A stretch of 15,869 nucleotides of DNA from the NCBI GenBank assembly GCA_964644465.1, contig CAZXVU010000044.1:1-15869 (forward strand). Direction: 5' to 3'. Position numbers and translations under genes: made by a program. The stretch's first letter is position 1. Each line of letters opens with the position of its first letter. The notes below the pieces were generated by a model, which did not search any database, was not told where the DNA came from, and saw only the letters and a list, made by a program, of their open reading frames with translations. Shown one piece after another: positions 1 through 6,101 of this stretch. The stretch is from CAZXVU01 sp964644465. GTDB taxonomy: Bacteria; Chlamydiota; Chlamydiia; Chlamydiales; SM23-39.

Positions 1-2
1 AA

Positions 3-875
3 GAAAAGCTATATCTGACGAGTTTTATCGCTCTCAGCGGATTTTTTTGCCTTTCTGTCGTAGGGGCACTTAGCAAGCTCACTAGCAATCATATTTCAAT
101 TTTCACGATTCTTTTTTTCCAAACAGGAATTTGCCTTCTCTGCACTCTTCCTTTATTGGCAAAAAGGGGCCTTTCAAGCATAAAAACTACAAAATTCGGC
201 CTTCATCTCTCGAGAGACCTTGCCGGTATTTTGTCTTTCTTCTGCCTCTTTTACTCATTCAAGAACATCCCTCTTGTGAACGGCTCTCTCTTGCAGAATA
301 CAGCTCCCCTATGGCTCCCTTTAATTGCCTATATATGGCTTAGGACTCGCATGCGGGGAGATCTTTGGTGGGGAATCCTTATCGGTTTTATTGGAGTCAT
401 TCTCATTTTGAAACCAGGCGGAGCTTCTTTTTCTATTGGTTCCTTTTCTGCTTTAGCTTCAGGGATTCTTTTAGGCTTTACTCTTCTTGCTGTGCAACGT
501 TTAGCGGCTACAGAACCGACAAATAGAATTCTTTTCTATTATTTTCTAGTTGGCGTCATTGTCACAGGGCCTTTGGCCTATTTTGAATATGTTCATCCTT
601 CCAGCAGAGATCTTCTATTTTTGGTAGGAATCGGAGTGTTTACCTATTTAGCGCAAATGTTAGTGACCTATTCATTTAAACATGGAAAAGCAACCGTGTT
701 GGCGCCTCTAAATTACACCGTTGTCATTTTCTCCGGACTTTTTGACTGGCTGATTTGGAACAATACACCCGATCTTATCACTTGTTTAGGAGCGATTCTC
801 GTTGCCACCGGAGGGATCCTCTCGATCCATTTTGAAAAAAAATATCAAAAGAAACTTTCTGGTCTGATCAAATAG
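3..875 (+). CDS. EamA/DMT-family transporter, 5' end cut by window edge
   Basis: Inner-membrane transporter of the drug/metabolite (EamA) superfamily. The reading frame is open from base 3 to the TAG at 873-875 (290 visible residues), so the true start lies left of the window; families of this type run about 290-310 aa, so only a few residues are missing. The sequence is almost entirely hydrophobic helices with short loops, and two EamA-type halves can be seen. The first half ends with LLQNTAPLWLPLIAYIWL, followed by a short basic loop and GILIGFIGVILILKPGG, the usual EamA signature. The second half has the matching APLNYTVVIFSGLFDWLIW, then GAILVATGGIL. The substrate cannot be read from sequence; amino acids, nucleotide-like metabolites or drugs are all possible. 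Its last 8 bases overlap the end of the converging minus-strand gene. An internal ATG at 156 opens a shorter frame, but the homology-like sequence continues upstream of it, so that ATG is not the start. Confidence 0.88.
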   Translation, partial: EKLYLTSFIALSGFFCLSVVGALSKLTSNHISIFTILFFQTGICLLCTLPLLAKRGLSSIKTTKFGLHLSRDLAGILSFFCLFYSFKNIPLVNGSLLQNTAPLWLPLIAYIWLRTRMRGDLWWGILIGFIGVILILKPGGASFSIGSFSALASGILLGFTLLAVQRLAATEPTNRILFYYFLVGVIVTGPLAYFEYVHPSSRDLLFLVGIGVFTYLAQMLVTYSFKHGKATVLAPLNYTVVIFSGLFDWLIWNNTPDLITCLGAILVATGGILSIHFEKKYQKKLSGLIK

Positions 876-1380
876 GGTTCAAAAGATGAATCACCTTAAG
901 TTGCATTCCAAGGTAAATCGGATCAGCGGCATTCGTAGATAACTTTTCTTTGACCAAGCCAATGATTCTTTCGATTGTATCTTGACTCTCTTTAAAGGTT
1001 TCGAGAGCGTATCCAAAAACTTCTGGATCTCTTCTTTCGATAGCCTGCTGAATCAAATCCCAATTGAAATCTGCAGCTCCTTCATTGAAATTTGCTGCCA
1101 ATTCAGCTTCAACACTTAACTTAGCTATATCAGTTCGATCCCAACCTTTTTTAACTAGCCATGGTTCTAAATGTTCCAAATCTGCGTTTGCACAATAAAC
1201 ACCGATTGATCTTGGCGTCAGAGGTTTTGGCGCAGCATCTCGAACTTGTTTTGCTAGGGCTGCGGCTCGAGCACGGATTCTATCCGCTGTTTCTTGTAAT
1301 TCTACATCTCCTAAAGGCTTGGAATCTTGTTTTTTATGTTCCGCAGAAACTGCACGTGAAGAATTCATAGATAAGCCCAA
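868..1380 (-). CDS. Hypothetical protein, 170 aa, mostly helical
   Basis: I do not recognise this protein. It has no signal peptide or membrane segment. A polar, Ser/Lys-rich N-terminus (about residues 1-25) is followed by an Ala/Arg/Glu-rich amphipathic helix (about 25-50, ETADRIRARAAALAKQVRDA) that could form a short coiled coil. The rest is charged and helical, with a single Cys (in GVYCANADLEHL). A polar N-terminus would be compatible with type III secretion, but that is not evidence for it. It is the last gene of the minus-strand cluster, 34 nt after the Rsm22-like gene, and its stop overlaps the convergent transporter by 8 nt. Two starts are possible, ATG at 1378-1380 and ATG at 1366-1368; neither has a good Shine-Dalgarno. 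A 19-bp palindrome lies just upstream. That it is a gene rests on length, position in the cluster and sensible composition. Confidence 0.7.
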   Translation of the reverse strand: MGLSMNSSRAVSAEHKKQDSKPLGDVELQETADRIRARAAALAKQVRDAAPKPLTPRSIGVYCANADLEHLEPWLVKKGWDRTDIAKLSVEAELAANFNEGAADFNWDLIQQAIERRDPEVFGYALETFKESQDTIERIIGLVKEKLSTNAADPIYLGMQLKVIHLLNPI

Positions 1381-1401
1381 AATTTTTAGCGCAATACTCT
1401 A

Positions 1402-1420
1402 ATGTAAAGCGGCTTTACAT
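1402..1420. promoter_or_regulatory. 19-bp perfect palindrome, possible operator or attenuator hairpin
   Basis: ATGTAAAGC and GCTTTACAT are exact reverse complements around a single central base. The palindrome covers the stop codon of the Rsm22-like gene and ends 22 bases before the upstream start of the 170-aa gene. As RNA it would form an 8-bp stem with a CGG loop. No T-run follows on either strand, so it is a poor intrinsic terminator. An operator, a processing site or an attenuating hairpin between the two genes would fit. The structure is seen directly; the function is inferred. Confidence 0.4.
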
Positions 1421-2368
1421 CCAAGAGTCGCCCCATTCGGCATCGCGCGCTTTGCGGTAGGCTTCCTTAGAACTTCGAGTGATCACTTTCTCTTCGATCT
1501 TTTCTTCAGAGCAAAGCGTCATCCGAACATGTCCTGAAAGCTTTTGCGGCTGTCTGACAATTCGGCTGGAACATTTTTGAACAGGCTTTTTGGAAACAAT
1601 CAAATAGGAAAATTTCTCATCTTCAAATCCTAAAGTTCCTTCTTTCAACATGCGATGAAGCCGTGTTCGTTCAATGCGGGTTGAAAAATGGCACCAATCT
1701 TTTCCTTGAATAGGACATGTATTCGCATGTGGACAAGGAGCAAGGATATGTGCACCTCGATGGATAAATCCATCGCGGAGCTTGCGGATCAAATCGAAAC
1801 CTTTGGGTGTTCCAGGTTCCACGATCGCGATGATTGGAACCTGAGAATTCCAACAGATCTCAATGACCTTTTCAGGTTCGATCAATTCACCCAGAACATA
1901 GGAAAACATCGCTAAATCCGCATCCGGGAAATTCATCGTGTCAACAAGGGATTTCTGGACCCATTCAGCTCTTTGTAAGGCTGAACAAGAAGAATCTTGC
2001 GATAAAATTCGACCCAGAGAGATGGCTTCAGGACTTCTTTCGATTAAAGTGATTTTATTCAAATCGGGGAAGATCTCTGCAGCCGCCCAAGCGGCTGTTC
2101 CAGGACCTGCTCCTAAATCAAGAAAATGGGAGCAGCCAAAGCCTTGCTCTACAATTTTCTTTAAAACGTCATAAACTGCCGCATAGGTAGCAGGCATTCG
2201 GGCGCCGAGATACGCCAATCGTTTTCCCTCATCGCTGAACACCGATCGGGTATTCCTTCCCGTCTTATAAATTTGGGATGTCTCTTCTCTAGCTTTGCGC
2301 AAAGCGGTGGGAGAACAATTATGAACGGCCTTGTCTATGGCTAATTGGAGTGTTTCAGGGAGCTGCAT
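1415..2368 (-). CDS. Rsm22/METTL17-like methyltransferase-fold ribosome assembly protein
   Basis: Member of the Rsm22 family (mitochondrial relatives Rsm22/METTL17), class I methyltransferase-fold proteins that act in small ribosomal subunit maturation. The SAM-fold motif I is at residues 83-91 (LDLGAGPGT), with an acidic end of strand 2 at about 110 (LIERS) and YVLGEL at 157-162. Residues 211-228 carry the family hallmark CPHANTC....DWCHFS. Cys212, Cys218 and Cys226, with Cys286 in the downstream GHVRMTLC, are spaced like the four cysteines that bind an Fe-S cluster in METTL17-type proteins. EDEKFSYL (249-256) is a further family signature. The length (317 aa) is complete. The gene starts 15 nt after the HlyD-type gene and has no obvious Shine-Dalgarno, so it is probably translated from the polycistronic message. 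Catalytic activity is uncertain because several family members appear to bind SAM or rRNA without proven methylation. Confidence 0.85.
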   Translation of the reverse strand: MQLPETLQLAIDKAVHNCSPTALRKAREETSQIYKTGRNTRSVFSDEGKRLAYLGARMPATYAAVYDVLKKIVEQGFGCSHFLDLGAGPGTAAWAAAEIFPDLNKITLIERSPEAISLGRILSQDSSCSALQRAEWVQKSLVDTMNFPDADLAMFSYVLGELIEPEKVIEICWNSQVPIIAIVEPGTPKGFDLIRKLRDGFIHRGAHILAPCPHANTCPIQGKDWCHFSTRIERTRLHRMLKEGTLGFEDEKFSYLIVSKKPVQKCSSRIVRQPQKLSGHVRMTLCSEEKIEEKVITRSSKEAYRKARDAEWGDSWM

Positions 2369-2383
2369 GCCATGTAGTATAGC

Positions 2384-3301
2384 TCAGCGGACTTTAAACC
2401 CCAAATGGGCTGATAAGCCTGGTTTTAAAGAAAAATCTGGATTTTCAAGGGATATTTTTACAGGGATACTTTCATTCTCTCCAGAAAATGGACGTGAAGC
2501 AATCTTGGAAGCTGTTGCAGGACCAATCCAAGTAACTTTCCCCATCCATTCCTTTTTAGGATAGGCTGGAAGTCTTACTTTTACTTGAGTTCCCAACGCA
2601 ATCCGGCTGATCTCGGTTTCTGGAACATCTGCTTCAATCCAAATCCGTTGGGGATCTGAGAGGAGATACACAGGCTCGCCAAGTGAAACATAAGCTCCCT
2701 CATCCCGAGTTTTTTTAAGAACAATTCCTTCAAAAGGTGATGTAAAAGCTAGTTTTTTAGCTTCGAGACCTAGACGGGCTAAATCGGAATTCAGCTGTTT
2801 AAGGTCATCCACAGCTTTCTCATTAGACGTTTGTGCTTCTTCTAAAACGGTTAAGTGATGTTGAATCTCATCTCCAGAGCCAATTCCTAATTCAACTTCA
2901 TTCATTGCAGAAAGATATTCCTCCATTGCCTTTTCCATCCGGACTTTTTGCTGCAGGATCTGCTCATTTAATGAATCGATAGAGAGTTTAAGTGCGTTTT
3001 GCTTGGTGAAAAGTGATTCATCATTCAATACAAAAAGAACTTCACCCTTTTGAATCAGATCTCCTTCTTGAGGAGTCATCTTAGAGATTTTACCAGAAAA
3101 ATCCGAATAGATCGGAGTTGAGAAAGCTTCGACATGAGCTGTTGATACCCAAAGATAGGGACGGACTTCGTGATACCAATAGGCAAAGAGAGCAGTACAG
3201 AAGAGAAGCGCAATGGCAATCGCGACACGAATATTCAAAAAAAACGCCCAGGAAAGATGGGGAAGTCGAATGATAATTTTCTTTTGTTCAACGATTGACA
3301 T
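2384..3301 (-). CDS. HlyD/EmrA-type membrane fusion (periplasmic adaptor) protein
   Basis: Periplasmic adaptor of an efflux or secretion system, anchored in the inner membrane and spanning toward an outer-membrane channel. A cytoplasmic N-terminus of about 24 residues precedes one membrane helix (about 25-43, VAIAIALLFCTALFAYWY). A first beta/lipoyl half follows (about 63-95, IYSDFSGKISKMTPQEGDLI, LFVLND), then a long heptad-rich helical hairpin (about 98-170), then the second lipoyl half (SPFEGIVLKKTRDEGAYV) and beta-barrel domains (IWIEADVPETEI, GTQVKVRLP), ending in LKPGLSAHLGFKV. At 305 aa it is a compact EmrA-like member. Its start overlaps the 62-aa gene by 14 nt and the MFS gene lies directly upstream, so an EmrAB-like exporter pair is the natural reading. 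No TolC-like outer-membrane gene is in the window. Confidence 0.88.
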   Translation of the reverse strand: MSIVEQKKIIIRLPHLSWAFFLNIRVAIAIALLFCTALFAYWYHEVRPYLWVSTAHVEAFSTPIYSDFSGKISKMTPQEGDLIQKGEVLFVLNDESLFTKQNALKLSIDSLNEQILQQKVRMEKAMEEYLSAMNEVELGIGSGDEIQHHLTVLEEAQTSNEKAVDDLKQLNSDLARLGLEAKKLAFTSPFEGIVLKKTRDEGAYVSLGEPVYLLSDPQRIWIEADVPETEISRIALGTQVKVRLPAYPKKEWMGKVTWIGPATASKIASRPFSGENESIPVKISLENPDFSLKPGLSAHLGFKVR

Positions 3302-3476
3302 GATCGATTTTTCCTAAGAGCTGAGAGTAGACCGATTCTAATTTACTCGATGCTTCAAGCAGAGAATCTGTTTCAAAGGCTGTTTGTTGGATTTCCTTTT
3401 CCAATTCAGAATCAAAAAAAGAAATTGTTTCTTTCTTTTGTATCCAAATAGACAATTGTTCGGTCCATCCGCACAT
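3288..3476 (-). CDS. Small hypothetical protein (62 aa) between MFS and HlyD genes
   Basis: I do not recognise the family. The frame fills the gap between the exporter genes: its ATG is 3 bases past the MFS stop and its end overlaps the HlyD-type start by 14 nt, the packing expected of a translationally coupled operon gene. The protein is soluble-looking, with no membrane helix. It starts with a Trp/Gln-rich stretch and continues as an acidic amphipathic helix (about residues 20-55, SELEKEIQQTAFETDSLLEAS). There is no Shine-Dalgarno, so translation would depend on ribosomes finishing the MFS gene. It could be a small accessory subunit of the exporter, or the frame could be a chance product of a spacer. 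The exact packing favours a real gene. Confidence 0.55.
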   Translation of the reverse strand: MCGWTEQLSIWIQKKETISFFDSELEKEIQQTAFETDSLLEASSKLESVYSQLLGKIDHVNR

Positions 3477-3479
3477 ATA

Positions 3480-4733
3480 TTAAAGAGTACGGGAAGAAGA
3501 GTGATCTTTCAAGGTAAAATAGATGATTGTTGCACTCAGACATGCAGCTGTCCCAATGATAAAAGGGAGCGACATTGAAACATGGAAGGCCAAACCGCCA
3601 ATCAAAGGCGCTAATGTCATTGCAAAGGATTGAACGGATTGGCTAATTCCCAATATTTTTCCCTGTATTTCTCTGGGAGCCATATTGGAAATGACGCTTG
3701 TGCAAAGAGGCCACGCGAGCCCTCCGAACATGACGCAAAGACCTAAAATTCCCAAGATTCCATAAATATGATCAGGCAGAACGATCAATCCAAAAAAAAC
3801 TGTAATGCCTATCAAACAATACTCAAGAACCCGTTTCGGGCTAAAATACTGCACAAGGAGTTTATTCAAATATCCTGATCCCATAGCCCAGCAAATTCCC
3901 ATAAAAAGGGCTAAGTCTCCGATATTTGAATTTGTGAATGAAAAATTTTCAACAAGGAGAACTGGTGTGAATTGGAATAGGATTGTCCAAGCGAAAATAA
4001 ACAATAAATAAATTGTATAAACTCTTTTGATCTTTTCGGTCTGTAAAGCTTTCCCAATATTCCGGAAAGATTCCCAAAGATCGAATTTGACAGATGGATC
4101 GATCTCAAAGGTTTCTTTGAATCCAAAAAATACAAAAAACAGATTCAGAACAGTCAGTCCTGTGGCAATCCAAAGAGGTAAATTTGCACTGAACGCTTTG
4201 CTGATCGTTGGATCGGAAAGCTTTCCTCCGAAGAAAGCCCCAATTAGGAAAGATAACCCTGCAATCACTGATAGATAGCCAAAATTTTTCCCTTTTGTTT
4301 TTTCGTTGTCGCTCAAATCGCTTACACACGCTAGGCATATAGACATGTTGCTCGCAAAAATGCCAGTGATCAGCCTCCCGATAAAAAGAAGAACCAGATA
4401 ATTTTCTTGCATGCTCCATGCGCTCAATCCTATGCCAATCAGAGTGAAAAAAACGCTCATGATCAACGCTTTTCTCCGTCCATACCGATCTGCATATTCA
4501 CCAATCAGGGGAGCGCCTAAAAATTGGCCTAAAGAAAAAGCCATCAGAAACAAGCCCAATATTGTGGAGCGTGTCGCATCGGATACATCCGGAGAAAAAA
4601 GGACATTTTTAGGATCTAAAAAATAGGGAGCGAAAATAGGAAAAACTATGGACCAGCTTAGGTTATCGATAAAAAAAGTAAATAAAACGGAGAAAAGAGT
4701 GAGTTTTGTTTTTTTAGGATAGATCAATGTCAT
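3480..4733 (-). CDS. Major facilitator superfamily (DHA1/TetA-like) exporter
   Basis: A 417-aa inner-membrane transporter with about 12 hydrophobic helices. The loop between helices 2 and 3 carries MFS motif A in the form GEYADRYGRRKAL (about residues 77-89), preceded by GQFLGAPLIGEYAD, which is characteristic of proton-driven drug exporters of the DHA1/TetA type. A central hydrophilic segment (about 210-235, ETFEIDPSVKFDLWESFRNI) separates the two six-helix halves. The second half contains NMAPREIQGKILGISQS, a common MFS loop. Substrate is unknown; drug-like compounds or an endogenous metabolite are possible. It lies 35 nt downstream of ung and directly upstream of the small protein and the HlyD-type adaptor, suggesting an EmrB-like partner role, although its 12-helix length is closer to TetA than to 14-helix EmrB. 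Confidence 0.88.
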   Translation of the reverse strand: MTLIYPKKTKLTLFSVLFTFFIDNLSWSIVFPIFAPYFLDPKNVLFSPDVSDATRSTILGLFLMAFSLGQFLGAPLIGEYADRYGRRKALIMSVFFTLIGIGLSAWSMQENYLVLLFIGRLITGIFASNMSICLACVSDLSDNEKTKGKNFGYLSVIAGLSFLIGAFFGGKLSDPTISKAFSANLPLWIATGLTVLNLFFVFFGFKETFEIDPSVKFDLWESFRNIGKALQTEKIKRVYTIYLLFIFAWTILFQFTPVLLVENFSFTNSNIGDLALFMGICWAMGSGYLNKLLVQYFSPKRVLEYCLIGITVFFGLIVLPDHIYGILGILGLCVMFGGLAWPLCTSVISNMAPREIQGKILGISQSVQSFAMTLAPLIGGLAFHVSMSLPFIIGTAACLSATIIYFTLKDHSSSRTL

Positions 4734-4768
4734 AGGTTAAAAATAGCAGGGTTTAGACAAATATTCCA

Positions 4769-5467
4769 TCAACGGATTGTCCAATCGATCGGTTTTTTTC
4801 CCACCTTCTTTAAAAATTCATTCACTTTGGAAAAGTGATGACAGCCGAAAAATCCAGCATGAGCTGATAATGGAGATGGATGTGGAGCTGTCAAAACAAG
4901 ATGCTGGTTTGTTGCTGAACAAGAATCAATATGCTGGAATTTATCCAGGGCAGATTTACCCCAAAGAAGGAAAGCAATGGGATCATTGCGTGTACAAAGA
5001 AGCTGCACAACCTTATCAGTAAAGACTTCCCAGCCTTTTCCATAATGGGACTTTGCTTCGTTGGCCCGGACTGTCAATGTCGCATTGAGTAGAAGAACCC
5101 CTTGCCGCGCCCAGTCGATCAAACAACCATGAGGAGGCGTTGGAACTTTCAAATCTTCTTTCAACTCCTTAAAAATGTTTTGAAGGGAAGGCGGGAGGGG
5201 AATCCCCTTCGGGACACTAAAAGAAAGCCCATGAGCTTGGCCTGGGCCATGATATGGGTCTTGGCCCATGATAACTACCCGTACCTGAGAGAAAGGGGTC
5301 TGGCAGAAAGCATTGAAAGTGCTTTCAAAAGGAGGGTAGATATCGACTCCTGCGGCAACTTCCTTCGCTAAAAAGGCTTCGAGTTGCTTCATGTAAGGCT
5401 TTTGAAATTCCTCTTGAAGGAGCTCCAGCCAAGAAGCATCCATGCAAGCAATTCTTTCATTTTTCAT
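4769..5467 (-). CDS. ung: Uracil-DNA glycosylase
   Basis: Family 1 uracil-DNA glycosylase, which removes uracil from DNA to begin base excision repair. All family motifs are present: GQDPYHGPGQAHGLSFSV (water-activating Asp in the GQDPYH motif), LLLNATLTVR, and the DNA-intercalating loop HPSPLSAHAGFFGCHHFS with its catalytic His. IPLPPSLQNIFKEL is the Pro-rich loop. Start choice is uncertain. A TTG at 5483-5485 extends the frame by six residues, ATG at 5465-5467 is used here, and a third ATG at 5441-5443 (MDASWLELL) lines up best with the usual family N-terminus and has a GAAAG upstream. Length is normal (about 224-232 aa). It is the first gene of the minus-strand cluster and the most likely site of its promoter, though I could not see a convincing -35/-10 pair in 5486-5550. 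Confidence 0.95.
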   Translation of the reverse strand: MKNERIACMDASWLELLQEEFQKPYMKQLEAFLAKEVAAGVDIYPPFESTFNAFCQTPFSQVRVVIMGQDPYHGPGQAHGLSFSVPKGIPLPPSLQNIFKELKEDLKVPTPPHGCLIDWARQGVLLLNATLTVRANEAKSHYGKGWEVFTDKVVQLLCTRNDPIAFLLWGKSALDKFQHIDSCSATNQHLVLTAPHPSPLSAHAGFFGCHHFSKVNEFLKKVGKKPIDWTIR

Positions 5468-5548
5468 ACCGGAGCAGATTACCAAGGGTCAGGTTTTTTG
5501 TGAACGGGCGCCATCCAAGCCAAAAAATTCTTCACCCCAGTTCTTCAA

Positions 5549-5578
5549 TTGACAGAAAGAATTCTGAGAGTCTAACAT
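5549..5578 (+). promoter_or_regulatory. Sigma-70-type promoter for the 96-aa gene and tRNA-Pro
   Basis: TTGACA at 5549-5554 is a perfect -35 box. TAACAT at 5573-5578 is a 4/6 -10 box at 18-bp spacing. Predicted transcription would begin near 5585, leaving a leader of about 18 nt before the TTG start of the 96-aa gene, and could continue into tRNA-Pro. Confidence 0.6.
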
Positions 5579-5591
5579 TTACGCTGAAAAT

Positions 5592-5595
5592 GGAG
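5592..5595 (+). promoter_or_regulatory. Ribosome binding site that decides the TTG start of the 96-aa gene
   Basis: GGAG lies 7 nt before TTG at 5603. The nearby ATG at 5590 is in another frame and closes after nine codons, and no ATG exists in the gene's own frame upstream, so the TTG with this site is the best start. Confidence 0.5.
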
Positions 5596-5602
5596 ACCTC
5601 CC

Positions 5603-5893
5603 TTGAAAAATTTGGCTGAAAATAATGTGATCCGCTTTACGAACGTGACCCGCAAAAAAGATTCTATCTATGCAAATTTCAAGGTGAAAGGACTCCATAA
5701 TGGGGTTGTCTTTTCCGCATCTATCTCGGTAGACATTACTGCATTAGAGCTCCATCCTGGCGATTCTTTAGAGAAAATTGTTGAAGAGTCTGCTCGCCAT
5801 GGCGTCAAAGAATTCAAAAAGGCTGATTTCCAATTCGAAGGAATTGCGACAGCCATATCTCCTGATTATCTGGGTGTAGCGCAGCTTGGCTAG
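5603..5893 (+). CDS. Hypothetical protein (96 aa) whose 3' end runs into tRNA-Pro
   Basis: I do not recognise the family. Residues about 8-50 look like beta strands (VIRFTNVTRKKDSIYANFKV, GVVFSASISVDI), followed by an amphipathic helix (about 55-75, DSLEKIVEESARHGVKEFKK) and a short tail. It has no Cys, signal peptide or membrane helix, and is likely a small cytoplasmic alpha/beta protein. It has its own good promoter and a GGAG site before a TTG start, so it appears to be a real gene. The last seven codons (from Leu90) and the TAG stop at 5891-5893 fall within the tRNA-Pro gene, 24 nt of overlap on the same strand; the stop is the CTAGC of the D-arm. The tail may therefore be a by-product of the tRNA sequence acting as the stop. 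Confidence 0.72.
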   Translation: MKNLAENNVIRFTNVTRKKDSIYANFKVKGLHNGVVFSASISVDITALELHPGDSLEKIVEESARHGVKEFKKADFQFEGIATAISPDYLGVAQLG

Positions 5894-5944
5894 CGCGTTT
5901 GCATGGGGTGCAAGAGGCCGCAGGTTCAAATCCTGTCACCCAGA
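5870..5944 (+). tRNA. tRNA-Pro (anticodon GGG)
   Basis: A complete cloverleaf can be folded. The acceptor stem is CTGGGTG with CACCCAG (7 bp, all Watson-Crick, with the C1-G72 pair typical of bacterial tRNA-Pro). The D-stem is GCGC/GCGC, and the anticodon stem TTTGC/GCAAG has one T-G wobble. The anticodon loop ATGGGGT gives anticodon GGG at 5905-5907. The T-stem is GCAGG/CCTGT with loop TTCAAAT, and the discriminator is A at 5944. The 3' CCA is not encoded (TTT follows), so it must be added by the CCA-adding enzyme. It reads CCC/CCU proline codons. A T-rich run (TTTCTTTTTT) follows directly. Confidence 0.95.
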
Positions 5945-5970
5945 TTTCTTTTTTCAAATGAGTTGAACCT

Positions 5971-6033
5971 ATGAAAAACAGTGTTGCACTGATCACAGGG
6001 GCTTCGAGAAACCCCCACTTCTTTTACGATTGA
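5971..6033 (+). pseudogene. N-terminal remnant of a short-chain dehydrogenase/reductase
   Basis: The 20-codon frame reads MKNSVALITGASR, then diverges to NPHFFYD and stops at TGA 6031-6033. VALITGASR is the first beta strand and the start of the TGxxxGxG nucleotide-binding loop of short-chain dehydrogenases (FabG/pteridine reductase type), which should continue as G-I-G. Here it breaks off right after the Arg, and nothing SDR-like follows in any frame before the next gene at 6102. It is best read as the first 13 codons of an SDR gene whose remainder was deleted. The join near 6010-6014 also creates a GGGG...CCCC hairpin followed by TTCTTTT, which could now serve as a terminator for the tRNA transcript. 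Confidence 0.6.
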
Positions 6034-6101
6034 CTGTGGGATAATCGAAAAGTTTTCTTAAGAACTAGCGCTTATTTGAATCCTTTATTTATGTTTAGGC
6101 C

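Noticed and set aside
5814..5996. Minus-strand 60-aa frame containing WVTGFEPAAS
   Set aside because: It is the antisense reading of tRNA-Pro; this sort of peptide is a well-known artefact of annotating across tRNA genes.
6055..6064. TTCTTAAGAA palindrome before the DUF692 gene as an operator
   Set aside because: A 10-bp AT-rich palindrome is too likely by chance, and no promoter element is clearly placed around it.
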